This document shows, piece after piece, positions 1 through 8,822 of a DNA stretch of 64,000 bases. This DNA comes from Intestinimonas sp052065695 (GTDB taxonomy: Bacteria; Bacillota; Clostridia; Oscillospirales; Oscillospiraceae). Location of the stretch: the NCBI RefSeq assembly GCF_052065695.1, contig NZ_JBQHTM010000013.1:1-64000 (forward strand). The letters are read 5' to 3'. How positions within the stretch are numbered: position 1 is the stretch's first letter; every line of letters starts with the position of its first letter. The translations under genes and the position numbers were made by a program. The notes beneath the pieces are model-generated. The model had not been told where the DNA came from and searched no databases. It saw only the letters and a list, made by a program, of their open reading frames with translations.

Positions 1-48
1 CCGGGGGGCCCGCGCCGGGCGGGGCGCCCGCCTCTTGCTTTCAAGTGA

Positions 49-918
49 TCAGCGCTCACTGCCCCAGAAGATAAGGGCCAGCATGCCGGGACCGGTGTGG
101 GTACCGATGACCGGGCCGATGGGCGCCGTCTGGATCTCGCTGTCAGGGAAGGACTCCTGCACCAGAGCTTTCAGCTCTCCCGCTTTCTCAGGGCTGTCAC
201 CGTGGCCAATGACCACCAGTTTACCCATGGAGGGCTCCCAGCCCTTCTTCATCCGGGCCAGCTGGGCGGACATGGCCCGACGGCCGCCTCTGAGCTTCTC
301 GGCCACCTCCAGCTTCCCCTCTTCGGAGACGTGGAGCATGGGCTTGATCTGAAGCGCCGTACCCACAACCGCAGCGGCAGTGGAGACACGGCCACCGCGG
401 CGCAGAAACTCCAGGGTATCCACTGTGAACCAGTGGCAGACGGAGAGCCGGTTGACCTCCACCCAGTCGCCCAGCTCATCAAGGCCCATACCCTCGGCCT
501 TTTTACGGACCGCCTCCCGGACCAGAAAACCCTCGCCCACAGAGGCGCAAAGAGTATCGACACAGCGGATGATACGCTCCGGGAAGGATTCGCGCAGCTC
601 CTCGGCGCACATCTGGGCCGTCTGGTAGGTGCCGGACATGCCGGAGGTGAAGCACAGATACAGAATGTCCTCACCAGCCTCCAGGCAGGGGGTGAAATGC
701 TTGAAATATACGTCAGGGCGGATCTGGGTGGTGCTGGCGGTAGCACCTCTCCGCAGGGCGGCATAGAACTCCGCCACCTCCAAATCTCCGCCCGGCCCAT
801 AGATCCGGCTCTTCCCGTTCAGGATCACCTCCATAGGGAGGACGGTCACCTCTGGGAACCTGGCCATCATCTCCGGGCTGTGATCGGCGGTGGCGTCGGT
901 AAAGATCCGGTAGGCCAT
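49..918 (-). CDS. DegV family fatty-acid-binding protein
   Basis: A 289-residue protein with DegV-family hallmarks: an N-terminal FTDATADHSPE strand-loop, a TSGMSGTYQTA motif (about residues 92-102) that contacts the lipid carboxylate in this family, and a C-terminal GTHTGPGMLALIF segment. DegV (FakB-type) proteins bind one fatty acid and present it to a kinase such as FakA; no fakA is visible here. It begins 3 bases after the stop of the radical SAM gene, so the two are probably co-transcribed. Only a weak GAAAGAG ribosome site precedes the ATG, consistent with translational coupling. The family call is firm; the ligand and partner are inferred. Confidence 0.9.
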   Translation of the reverse strand: MAYRIFTDATADHSPEMMARFPEVTVLPMEVILNGKSRIYGPGGDLEVAEFYAALRRGATASTTQIRPDVYFKHFTPCLEAGEDILYLCFTSGMSGTYQTAQMCAEELRESFPERIIRCVDTLCASVGEGFLVREAVRKKAEGMGLDELGDWVEVNRLSVCHWFTVDTLEFLRRGGRVSTAAAVVGTALQIKPMLHVSEEGKLEVAEKLRGGRRAMSAQLARMKKGWEPSMGKLVVIGHGDSPEKAGELKALVQESFPDSEIQTAPIGPVIGTHTGPGMLALIFWGSER

Positions 919-921
919 GGC

Positions 922-2301
922 TTACTCTTTCGCGCAGCCGGCGCAGGCGCCACAGTCGTGGCCGCTCTCAGCCCACAGCCGGTCAGCGGTGGCCTTCCAG
1001 TTCTCGGCGTAGGGGGTGGTGCGGTCGCACAGGGTATCTGCCGCCTCAGGGCTCTCGTAATCGGTGGACTTGGCACCGGTGGCCTTGACCATGGCCCGCA
1101 GCTTCTCCGGATTCTCCAGCATGGGGCAGGGACGGAGCATGTTCTTGTTGAAGGGCTGGCCGTCGTGGTAGGCCATGAAGATGGGGGACTTCAGGGCGTC
1201 CAGCAGGCTGCAGTCGCGGATGTTCACGTTGGAGTAGTGGATGAACACGCAGGGCTCCACATCGCCGCGGGCGTTGATGTGCAGGTACCGGCGGCCACCG
1301 GCGATGCAGCCGCCCACGTACTCGGCGTCGTTCTGGAAGTCCATTGCGAAGATGGGCTTGGAGCCGCGGAAGGCGCGGATGCGGCGGTACATCTCGGTGC
1401 GCTGCTCCGGAGTGGGAAGCAGTTCAGTGGCGGCACCGCTGCCCACGGGCATGTAGTGGAAGAACCAGATGAAGAGGGCACCGGCCTCGATGATCATGTC
1501 GTAGAACTTCTCGCTGCTCACGTCGGCGTAATTCTGGCTGGTATAGCAGGTGGAGATACCGAAGGGTAGCTTGTGGTCCTTCAGTAGCTTCATGGCGTGC
1601 ATGACCTTCTCAAAGTCACCGCTGCCGCGGCGACCGTCATTGGCATCGGAGAAGCCCTCCAGGCTGATGGCGGGGACAAAGTTCTTCACCCGCAGCATCT
1701 CCTGGCAGAAGTCCTCGTCGATAAGGGTGCCGTTGGTGAAGGAGAGGAACTCACAGTCGCTGTGCTTCTCGCACAGCTTCAGGATATCGGCCTTGCGGAC
1801 CAGAGGCTCGCCGCCGGTAAAGATGTACATATAGGTGCCCAGCTCCTTGCCCTGGGTCACGATAGAGTCCAGCTCCTCAAAGGTCAGGTTCAGCCGATTG
1901 CCATACTCGGCCGCCCAGCAGCCGGTGCAGTGCATATTACAGGCGCTGGTGGGGTCCAGCAGGATGGCCCAGGGCACGTTGCAGTTCTCCTTCCGGGCGA
2001 CCTCCTCCTGGGTGGCGCTGCCCTGAAGGCTGGCATTAACGATGAAGTTGCGGAAAAACGCCTTCCGCACACCGGGGTCCAGGGCGTAGACCTTCATAAT
2101 CAGGTCATACCAGTGGTTCTTCTCCTCGATGGACTTGCGGAACGCCTGACGCTGAGCAACGTACCAGTCCTCGGGGACCAGCTTATCCACCAGGTTCATG
2201 ACCTTGGGAATATTGGTTTCGGGATCTTTTTCCAAATAGGCAAGGGCCTGGGTGACAGCCGCGCTGATGGCAGCGCTCTTGGCTTTCTCTGCAATGCTCA
2301 T
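922..2301 (-). CDS. radical SAM protein with SPASM-like C-terminal cysteines
   Basis: A 459-residue protein. The CNMHCTGC motif (C121, C125, C128) is the CxxxCxxC site binding the SAM-cleaving 4Fe-4S cluster, followed by FTGGEPL (the GGE motif) and SLEGF. Later cysteines (GGCIAGG, VEPCVF) and a terminal CGACAGC (C450, C453, C456) suggest an auxiliary cluster. About 110 residues precede the barrel. I chose the ATG at 2301 because GAGG lies 9 bases upstream; an in-frame ATG at 2316 lacks a good ribosome site. The gene is followed by DegV and faces the 2648 gene divergently. The substrate is unknown; the fold resembles radical SAM enzymes acting on peptides or small metabolites. Confidence 0.9.
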   Translation of the reverse strand: MSIAEKAKSAAISAAVTQALAYLEKDPETNIPKVMNLVDKLVPEDWYVAQRQAFRKSIEEKNHWYDLIMKVYALDPGVRKAFFRNFIVNASLQGSATQEEVARKENCNVPWAILLDPTSACNMHCTGCWAAEYGNRLNLTFEELDSIVTQGKELGTYMYIFTGGEPLVRKADILKLCEKHSDCEFLSFTNGTLIDEDFCQEMLRVKNFVPAISLEGFSDANDGRRGSGDFEKVMHAMKLLKDHKLPFGISTCYTSQNYADVSSEKFYDMIIEAGALFIWFFHYMPVGSGAATELLPTPEQRTEMYRRIRAFRGSKPIFAMDFQNDAEYVGGCIAGGRRYLHINARGDVEPCVFIHYSNVNIRDCSLLDALKSPIFMAYHDGQPFNKNMLRPCPMLENPEKLRAMVKATGAKSTDYESPEAADTLCDRTTPYAENWKATADRLWAESGHDCGACAGCAKE

Positions 2302-2419
2302 TATGATCAACCTCATTTCTTCTCTGCCTGCTCCGCCGCTTCTCAGAATTGCCTTGGATTTTTCTGTTTGCTTTCATTTTAAAGCGGGAGCACCTTCGAT
2401 GTCATGGGACAGGGTGAGA

Positions 2420-2490
2420 AAAGTGAGACATTTTTTGACACTTTTCAAAATTGTCACCTTTCGGGACATTTCATCCAAATTGTCCCTTTT
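2420..2490. promoter_or_regulatory. Operator-like repeats between divergent genes
   Basis: The 346-bp gap between the radical SAM gene and the 2648 gene holds two neighbouring inverted repeats built on GACA/TGTC half-sites. TGACA (2436-2440) pairs with TGTCA (2452-2456), and GGGACA (2463-2468) pairs with TGTCCC (2481-2486). Further GACA-type copies lie at 2427-2430 and near 2530. Spacers are 11 and 12 bp, about one helical turn. This looks like a regulator-binding region for the divergent pair. No well-spaced sigma-A promoter was found in the gap. Confidence 0.4.
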
Positions 2491-2647
2491 CTTCCGCCGG
2501 CCCGCTTTTTATGATAGAACTACTGTAATGTCCCAGAGGTCAATGCCATGCGCCTTGTTCGCACGGCCTTTTGTCGTGCACATTTATCTTGTTAAAATGT
2601 GACGGCTGCTCTGCGGGACCCAGTTTTCGTTTCCAGGAGGGGAGCAA

Positions 2648-3712
2648 ATGGATCAAGACGCATTTAAACGCGCTGTGGTAGAATCTGTTGTGGACCGGAG
2701 CCTGCGTGACATCCGGCGCAATCCCCGGCGCGGCATCCGGAGATTGGCTGACCTGGGCGATATGACGGCTGCCGGTCCCTATCAAAAAAAATTTCTTACC
2801 ATGATTCGCCGCATGCTGGAGCAGGAGGACAGCCCCTATTATACTATGGTGTGCAATGCGGTGCGGTCGGCGGACAGCGAGCGTCTGAAGACCTTCGGTA
2901 TCAATTTCGGATGGAACTGTCTCACCGTCGGCACCAAGAAGATCCGCACCCTGGAACAGACCCAGACCTGGAGCATTCCCTGGTCTCTGACCCTCCACAT
3001 CGGTGGTGGGCCCGAGGATCTGGACGCCCATATCCTAATTCGGATCATCCGCGAGGGAATGAAGCTGGGGATTTACACCTACTTTCTTTTTCCAGACGGC
3101 ATGGGCCGCTCCATCTCTACTGCCCTGGACGCAGTCACAGCGTCGGAGGACTGCGCCTTCTTTCTCTTTCTTCCGCCGGAACAGACGGATGCCAACGTCA
3201 TTCAGTCCCTTACGGTCCCCCGAAACCTGATGCTCGGTATCAGCAGCGAAGGTCCGCAGTGGCAGTCTCTGGCCACCCAGCTTCGTCAGGAGGGTGCCCT
3301 CTACTTCCTCTATCGGACCTATGACGGCCCCGACGAGGCCTTGGATATCGCCTCCGGCAAGTGGGCGGATCAGCTCTCCCCCCTGGCCGGCATCGGCAGC
3401 ATCTGCGTGGCGGGCCAGGACTGTCCCGCTCAGTGCGGATCTCAGGTCTACCAGTATGCTCGGCGCTCCCGGATCGAGCAGCGCTATCCTACCCTGGTCC
3501 TGGACTACTATCTGGACAATCTTTATACTGACGCCTACATCTCTCACACCGCTTGTCTGTCCGGCGTCTGTCCCAACGGTGAGCTCACACGCTTCCAGGA
3601 TGGTCGGGAATATCCAACCGGGCTGTCGGTACGCTCTGCGCATTTGGATGAGGTCCTCTCGCAAATCCCATCCAGACCCATGACCCCGCCCCAAGAAAGC
3701 GGTTGCTTTTAA
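2648..3712 (+). CDS. Radical SAM-like protein lacking the cluster cysteines
   Basis: A 354-residue protein with no recognised catalytic motif. It lines up by eye with the neighbouring radical SAM protein: a helical N-terminus, then IPWSLTLHIGGG (about 110-121) where the neighbour has VPWAILLDPTSACNMHC, then KLGIYTYFLFPDG against ELGTYMYIFTGGEP, and LMLGISSEG against FVPAISLEG. The CxxxCxxC motif is absent, but late cysteines remain (VAGQDCPAQCG, HTACLSGVCPNGE). A GGAGGGG ribosome site lies 6 bases before the ATG. I infer a non-catalytic or repurposed paralogue, perhaps a partner of the divergent enzyme. The homology is judged by eye and untested. Confidence 0.6.
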   Translation: MDQDAFKRAVVESVVDRSLRDIRRNPRRGIRRLADLGDMTAAGPYQKKFLTMIRRMLEQEDSPYYTMVCNAVRSADSERLKTFGINFGWNCLTVGTKKIRTLEQTQTWSIPWSLTLHIGGGPEDLDAHILIRIIREGMKLGIYTYFLFPDGMGRSISTALDAVTASEDCAFFLFLPPEQTDANVIQSLTVPRNLMLGISSEGPQWQSLATQLRQEGALYFLYRTYDGPDEALDIASGKWADQLSPLAGIGSICVAGQDCPAQCGSQVYQYARRSRIEQRYPTLVLDYYLDNLYTDAYISHTACLSGVCPNGELTRFQDGREYPTGLSVRSAHLDEVLSQIPSRPMTPPQESGCF

Positions 3713-3764
3713 AAACATATGCCGTACGCGGTCAAAATAGAAGTCGAATCTTTTCAACTGATGC

Positions 3765-3809
3765 TCGGGACCTGCCAGCGCAATTGCACCGGCGGGTCCC
3801 GGGCTTTTT
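3765..3809 (+). terminator. Intrinsic terminator after the radical SAM-like gene
   Basis: GGGACCTGCC (3767-3776) pairs with GGCGGGTCCC (3791-3800) with one G-T pair, followed by a short T-run ending near 3809. It separates the radical SAM-like gene from the hydratase promoter. Confidence 0.7.
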
Positions 3810-3833
3810 CTGCCTCTACAGCAAGGTAAAGCC

Positions 3834-3862
3834 TTGTCCTCCCCCCCCCTTTATGCTATAAT
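3834..3862 (+). promoter_or_regulatory. Sigma-A-type promoter for the hydratase
   Basis: TTGTCC (3834-3839), a 17-bp spacer and a perfect TATAAT (3857-3862). It lies about 70 bp upstream of the hydratase ATG and just after the preceding terminator. Confidence 0.75.
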
Positions 3863-3931
3863 TTTAATGGTTTACCCTTCCCGGCGTTTTGCCGCGGAGA
3901 CGCATTTTCTACCGATGGAGGTATTTCAAAT

Positions 3932-6142
3932 ATGATCAAGATTACCCAGTCCCCCGTCCTCTTCCAGGGCGGCGCCTTCGTACCCACCTCGCCCAGACCC
4001 GCCGCAGAGCGGACTGGCACCATGGCCTACGGCATCCTGAAGGCCCACAACACCCTGGACGGTATGGACCGCCTGGCCATCCGCTTCGACGCCATGGCCT
4101 CCCACGACATCACCTACGTGGGCATCATCCAGACTGCCCGGGCCTCTGGCCTCAAGGAGTTCCCCCTGCCCTACGTCCTCACCAACTGCCACAACTCCCT
4201 GTGCGCCGTGGGCGGCACCATCAACGAGGATGACCACGTCTTCGGCCTCTCCGCCGCCAAGAAGTACGGCGGTGAGTTTGTCCCCGCCCACCAGGCAGTC
4301 ATCCACTCCTACATGCGGGAGCGGTATGCTGCCCCCGGCCGGATGATCCTGGGCTCCGACTCCCACACCCGCTACGGCGCCTACGGCACCATGGCCATCG
4401 GTGAGGGCGGTCCCGAGCTGGCCCGGCAGCTTCTCTGCAAGACCTACGACATCGCCTACCCCAAGGTCATGGCCATCTACCTCACCGGCGCTCCCCGGCC
4501 CGGCGTGGGTCCCCAGGACGTGGCCCTGGCCCTCATTGGCGCCACCTTCAAGGCCGGCATCGTGAAAAACTCCGTCATGGAGTTCTTTGGTCCCGGTGTG
4601 GCCAATCTCTCCATGGACTACCGCTCCGGCATCGACGTCATGACCACCGAGACGGCCTGCCTCTCCTCCGTGTGGTCCACCGACGACTACACCAAGGCCC
4701 ACCTCACCGCCCTGGGCCGGGGCGACCAGTTCCAAGCCCAGGCCCCCGCCGAGGGCGCCTACTACGACGGCGTCATCGAGGTGGACCTATCCGCCGTCGA
4801 GCCCATGATCGCCCTGCCCTTCCACCCCTCCAACGCCTACACCATCCGGGAGTTCAAGGCCAACATGGCCGACCTCCTCCACCAGGTGGACGTGGACGCC
4901 GCCGAGCAGCTGGGCGTCAAGAACGCCGCTCCCCTGGAGCACAAGATCGTAAACGGCCAGTTCCACGTGGACCAGGGCGTCATCGCCGGCTGCTCCGGCG
5001 GCATCTACCAGAACCTGGTCCGGGCCGCCGAGATCCTGGGCGGCCAGCCCATCGGCTCCGACGCCTTCTGGCTCTCCTGCTACCCCGGCTCCATGCCCAT
5101 CAACCTGGAGCTCACCAAGAAGGGCTATATCGCCTCCCTCATGGCCGCTGGCGCCTCCATCCGCTCCTGCTTCTGCGGTCCCTGCTTCGGCGCCGGCGAC
5201 GTGCCTGCTAATGGCGCTTTCTCCATCCGCCACTCCACCCGGAACTTCCCCAACCGGGAGGGCTCCAAGCCTGGCGAGGGCCAGATCTCCTATGTGGCCC
5301 TCATGGACGCCCGGAGCATCGCCGCCACCGCCCGCAACGGCGGCATCCTCACCGCCGCCGACGAGCTGCCCGACGTGCCCGCCGACCGCCCCGACGAGTG
5401 CTGGGCCTATGACGACTCCGCCTACAAGGCCCGGGTCTACTTCGGCGTGGGCAAAGCCCAGCCGGACACCGAGCTGGTCTACGGCCCCAACATCGCCGAC
5501 TGGCCGGAGCAGATCCCCCTGCCGGAGAACCTTCTCCTCACCGCCGCTGCCGCCATCTACGACCCCGTCACCACCACCGACGAGCTTATCCCCTCCGGAG
5601 AGACCTCCTCTTACCGGTCCAACCCCCTGCGCCTCTCCGAGTTCGCCCTCTCCCGGAAGGACCCCCAGTATGTCCCTCGGGCTAAGGCCATCCAGGCAGA
5701 GGAGACCAAGCGCCGGGCCGGTGAGACCACTGATGCCCTCATGGGCCACGATCCCAAGACCACCGGCCTGGGCTCCTTTGTCATGGCTCTCAAGCCCGGC
5801 GACGGCTCCGCCCGGGAGCAGGCCGCCTCCTGCCAGCGGGTGCTGGGCGGCTGCGCCAACCTGTGCGCCGAGTTCGCCACCAAGCGTTACCGTTCCAACG
5901 TGGTCAACTGGGGCATGCTGCCCTTCCAGGCCGCCGACGTGAAGGACTGGAACATTCAGCCCGGCGACAAGCTCTATATCCCCGGCGTCCGCGCCGCCCT
6001 GGAGCGGGGAGACGAGTCCATCCCCGCCGTCCTCATTCAGAACGGCCAGGAGAAGAACGTCACCCTCACCCTCCCCGGCATGACCCAGGAGGAGCGGGAC
6101 ATCGTACTGGCAGGCTGCCTCATCAACTACTACGCCAAATAA
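3932..6142 (+). CDS. Aconitase-family hydratase (YbhJ-like)
   Basis: A 736-residue aconitase-superfamily protein. Three cysteines match the 4Fe-4S ligands of aconitases: C354 in VIAGCSGG, and C415 and C418 in CGPCFG. SDSHTRYG and the C-terminal swivel motif SNVVNWGMLPF are present. The architecture matches the uncharacterised YbhJ-type 'hydratase' group and not citrate-cycle AcnA/AcnB or LeuCD. It is monocistronic, with its own promoter and terminator; the ribosome site is GGAGG 8 bases before the ATG. Expected chemistry is hydration/dehydration or isomerisation of a carboxylic acid; the substrate is unknown. Confidence 0.85.
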   Translation: MIKITQSPVLFQGGAFVPTSPRPAAERTGTMAYGILKAHNTLDGMDRLAIRFDAMASHDITYVGIIQTARASGLKEFPLPYVLTNCHNSLCAVGGTINEDDHVFGLSAAKKYGGEFVPAHQAVIHSYMRERYAAPGRMILGSDSHTRYGAYGTMAIGEGGPELARQLLCKTYDIAYPKVMAIYLTGAPRPGVGPQDVALALIGATFKAGIVKNSVMEFFGPGVANLSMDYRSGIDVMTTETACLSSVWSTDDYTKAHLTALGRGDQFQAQAPAEGAYYDGVIEVDLSAVEPMIALPFHPSNAYTIREFKANMADLLHQVDVDAAEQLGVKNAAPLEHKIVNGQFHVDQGVIAGCSGGIYQNLVRAAEILGGQPIGSDAFWLSCYPGSMPINLELTKKGYIASLMAAGASIRSCFCGPCFGAGDVPANGAFSIRHSTRNFPNREGSKPGEGQISYVALMDARSIAATARNGGILTAADELPDVPADRPDECWAYDDSAYKARVYFGVGKAQPDTELVYGPNIADWPEQIPLPENLLLTAAAAIYDPVTTTDELIPSGETSSYRSNPLRLSEFALSRKDPQYVPRAKAIQAEETKRRAGETTDALMGHDPKTTGLGSFVMALKPGDGSAREQAASCQRVLGGCANLCAEFATKRYRSNVVNWGMLPFQAADVKDWNIQPGDKLYIPGVRAALERGDESIPAVLIQNGQEKNVTLTLPGMTQEERDIVLAGCLINYYAK

Positions 6143-6154
6143 TTTCCCCACACC

Positions 6155-6190
6155 AAACGCGGGCCGGAGCACATCTGGCCCGCGTTTTTG
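6155..6190 (+). terminator. Intrinsic terminator of the hydratase gene
   Basis: AACGCGGGCC (6156-6165) and GGCCCGCGTT (6177-6186) form a 10-bp stem followed by a T-rich tract. The next promoter begins immediately after it. Confidence 0.85.
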
Positions 6191-6191
6191 T

Positions 6192-6220
6192 TTTACAAAT
6201 GTCCAGCGATGAGGTATAAT
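6192..6220 (+). promoter_or_regulatory. Promoter of the metal ABC transporter operon
   Basis: TTTACA (6192-6197), a 17-bp spacer and TATAAT (6215-6220), about 40 bp before the GTG start of the binding-protein gene. I saw no classical Zur or MntR/DtxR palindrome around it. Confidence 0.8.
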
Positions 6221-6260
6221 ATATGCTGTTAGAAAATCAAAACCATTATGAGGTGTTCCC

Positions 6261-7166
6261 GTGAAAAAAACCATGCTCTCTCTGCTCCTCTCCGGCCTGC
6301 TCCTGCTCACCGCCTGCGGCGGCGGGACGGCGGCCACCCCCGCGCCGGTGGAGGACAACGATACCATTCACATCCTGGCCACCACCTACCCCGTCTACCT
6401 CTTTACCACCGCCGTCACTGAGGGCGTTGAAGGGGTGGAGGTCACCCGTCTCATCCAGGAAGAGATCTCCTGTCTCCACGATTACACTCTCACCGTCAAC
6501 GACATGAAGGCCATCGAGGCCGCCGATGTCATCGTCATGAACGGCGTGGGGCTGGAGGACTTCATGTCCGACGCCCTGGCCACCTCCGACGCCCCCGTCA
6601 TCGACTGCTCCGAGGGGGTGGAGCTCCTGGAAGCCATGGGCCACGAGGGCCACGACCATGACACCGAATACGATCCCCACATCTGGATGGACGAGGGGAA
6701 TGTCTCTGTCATGCTGGAGAATATCACGAAAGGGCTGTCCGACCTGGACCCGGACCACGGGGAGACCTACGAGGCCAACCGCGCCGCGGCCGACGCCGCC
6801 CTGGGTTATGACGCCGACAAGCTCTCCCAGCTCTCCGGAAAGCCTCTCATCACCTTCCATGATGGCTTCCAGTACTTTGCCCAGGCCACCGGCCTGGACC
6901 TGCTGAAGGCCATCGAGGAGGAGGAGGGTGCCGAGGCCAGCGCCGCCGAGATCAAGGAGATCGTGGGCCTCATCGGGGAATATGACATCCCCGCCATCTT
7001 CACCGAGAAGAACGGCTCCGACGCCACTGCCCAGGCCATCTCCCGGGAGACCGGCTGCGGCGTGGCCCAGTTGGACCTGGTCATGAGCGGCGACGGCAGC
7101 GGCATCCAGCCCTACGTCGACGCCATGAACCAGAACATCGACACAATACTGGAGGCCCTGGGATGA
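6261..7166 (+). CDS. Zinc/manganese ABC transporter substrate-binding lipoprotein
   Basis: A 301-residue cluster A-1 (ZnuA/AdcA-like) binding protein. The N-terminus MKKTMLSLLLSGLLLLTAC is a lipoprotein signal with the acylated cysteine at 19. A His/Asp-rich loop, GHEGHDHDTEYDPHIW (about 127-142), and the later FHDGF motif are typical metal-site features of zinc-binding members. The GTG start at 6261 is set by GAGG 8 bases upstream and by the signal peptide. The gene overlaps the ATPase gene by 4 bases (ATGA). The His-rich loop favours zinc, but manganese cannot be excluded by sequence. Confidence 0.9.
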   Translation: MKKTMLSLLLSGLLLLTACGGGTAATPAPVEDNDTIHILATTYPVYLFTTAVTEGVEGVEVTRLIQEEISCLHDYTLTVNDMKAIEAADVIVMNGVGLEDFMSDALATSDAPVIDCSEGVELLEAMGHEGHDHDTEYDPHIWMDEGNVSVMLENITKGLSDLDPDHGETYEANRAAADAALGYDADKLSQLSGKPLITFHDGFQYFAQATGLDLLKAIEEEEGAEASAAEIKEIVGLIGEYDIPAIFTEKNGSDATAQAISRETGCGVAQLDLVMSGDGSGIQPYVDAMNQNIDTILEALG

Positions 7167-7936
7167 GCGTACACAAGCACGACGACCTGCCCGCCGGGGC
7201 GGGGTGCTCCCGGGCCTGCTGTCTCCGGGCCGAGGGCCTGGGGGTGACCGCCGGGGACCAGGTCATCCTCCACGACGTGGACTTCCACCTCCACTGTGGG
7301 GAGATCACCGCTCTCATCGGCCCCAACGGCGCAGGCAAATCCACTCTTTTCAAGACGGTGTTGGGCCAGCTTCCCCATACTGGGACCATCGATTTCCAGC
7401 AGGCGGGCGGCAAACACACCCGCCCCCTCATCGGCTATGTACCTCAGTCCCCTTCCTTCGATCGGGGCGACCCGGTGAGCGTGCTGGACCTCTTTTCCGC
7501 CTCCATCTCGGACTGGCCCGTCTTTCTCCCCACCCCCAAACGGCTCCGGGCCCGGGTGGCCGAGTGCCTGAGCCGGGTCCACGCCGAGGGCCTCATCGAT
7601 AAGCGCATCGGCGCCCTCTCCGGCGGCGAGCTCCAGAGAGTGCTGCTGGCCATGGCATTGGAACCGGTTCCCCACATTCTCATTCTGGACGAGCCCCTCT
7701 CCGGTGTGGACATCGAAGGGGAGAAGCAGCTCCTGGACATGCTGGACGAGGTGCGTACCCAGTACGACCTCTCCATCCTCCTTTCCACCCACGACTTTGC
7801 CACATTGGAGGAGTATGCCGACAAGGTTATCCTCCTCCAGAGCACGGTCCTCAAGGCGGGCAAACCCGCCGAGGTCCTCACCTCCCCCGAGTTCCGTGAA
7901 GTCTTCCACCTGACCCTGGGAAAGGGGGTGGTGTGA
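7163..7936 (+). CDS. Zinc/manganese ABC transporter ATP-binding protein
   Basis: A 257-residue cytoplasmic ATPase subunit: Walker A GPNGAGKST, Q-loop near YVPQSPSF, signature LSGGE, Walker B ILILDEPLSG, and the H-loop in STHDF. The N-terminal ~20 residues are a variable extension before the first strand, so the exact start is less certain than the family. It overlaps both neighbours by a few bases, indicating tight coupling of binding protein, ATPase and permease. Confidence 0.93.
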   Translation: MSVHKHDDLPAGAGCSRACCLRAEGLGVTAGDQVILHDVDFHLHCGEITALIGPNGAGKSTLFKTVLGQLPHTGTIDFQQAGGKHTRPLIGYVPQSPSFDRGDPVSVLDLFSASISDWPVFLPTPKRLRARVAECLSRVHAEGLIDKRIGALSGGELQRVLLAMALEPVPHILILDEPLSGVDIEGEKQLLDMLDEVRTQYDLSILLSTHDFATLEEYADKVILLQSTVLKAGKPAEVLTSPEFREVFHLTLGKGVV

Positions 7937-8805
7937 TGGAGCTGTGGTATGCCATCGTGGACCTGCTGCCCTTTGAATGGGCTCAGCCGGGCTCCATGTA
8001 CTTCATGAAAAACGCCCTTCTGGCGGTGCTGGTCATCTCCCCCCTCTTCGGCCTCCTCTCCACCATGGTGGTGGAAAGCCGCATGTCCTTCTTCTCCGAT
8101 GCCCTGGGGCACTCCGCCTTCACCGGGATCGCCATCGGCACCCTCCTGGCCTCCGCCTGGAAGCTCTTCGCCGGGGTGGACCCCATGTGGATCGCCGTCC
8201 TCTTCGCCCTGGCCTTCTCCCTCCTCTTCAGCGTGGTCCGGCGGCGGACCAGCCTGGCCAGTGACACCGTCATCGGCGTTTTCTCCTCCACCGCCGTGGC
8301 CCTGGGCATCTTCCTGGCCACCTTCGGCGGCGGCAGCTTCACCAAGTACAACGCCCTCCTCATCGGCGACATCCTCAGTGTGGAGCCGGTGAAGATCGGC
8401 CTCATGGCCCTCATATTGCTGGTGGTCGTTGTACTGTGGGTGTGCTCCTTCAACCAGCTCATGCTCTCCTCCGTCCACCCCGCCCTGGCCGACAGCCGGG
8501 GCATCCGGGTCTTCTGGCAGGAGGCCCTCTTCTCCGCCGCCATCGCCGTGGTGGTGACGGTGACCATGACCTGGGTGGGTCTGCTGGTCATCAACTCCCT
8601 GCTGGTCCTCCCCGGCGCCGCCGCCCGGAACGTGGCCCGGAACATGCGGCAGTACCACCTCATCTCCCTTCTGTCTGCGCTGGCCGCCGGCATCGCTGGG
8701 CTCCTCACCTCTTACTATATCGGCTCCTCCGCGGGCGCTTCCATTACCCTCTACCTGGCGATCTTCTTCGCCGTGACATTCTGTTTCCGAAAACAAAGAC
8801 TGTGA
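7933..8805 (+). CDS. Zinc/manganese ABC transporter permease
   Basis: A 290-residue integral membrane protein of the ZnuB/MntB family with roughly seven to eight hydrophobic segments, including the conserved early block VESRMSFFSDALGHSAFTGIAIG and a late VLPGAAARN loop. The start may be the GTG at 7933 (overlapping the ATPase stop) or the adjacent ATG at 7936; both follow a GGGGG ribosome site. It forms the membrane channel for the two preceding products. Confidence 0.92.
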   Translation: MMELWYAIVDLLPFEWAQPGSMYFMKNALLAVLVISPLFGLLSTMVVESRMSFFSDALGHSAFTGIAIGTLLASAWKLFAGVDPMWIAVLFALAFSLLFSVVRRRTSLASDTVIGVFSSTAVALGIFLATFGGGSFTKYNALLIGDILSVEPVKIGLMALILLVVVVLWVCSFNQLMLSSVHPALADSRGIRVFWQEALFSAAIAVVVTVTMTWVGLLVINSLLVLPGAAARNVARNMRQYHLISLLSALAAGIAGLLTSYYIGSSAGASITLYLAIFFAVTFCFRKQRL

Positions 8806-8822
8806 CACAAGGAGGTATTACC

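Noticed and set aside
1..48. GC-rich hairpin after the DegV gene as terminator
   Set aside because: Self-complementary GC runs are present, but no T-run is visible before the window ends, so it cannot be called.
6192..6260. Zur or MntR box at the metal importer promoter
   Set aside because: I looked for the usual AT-rich palindromes and found none convincing.
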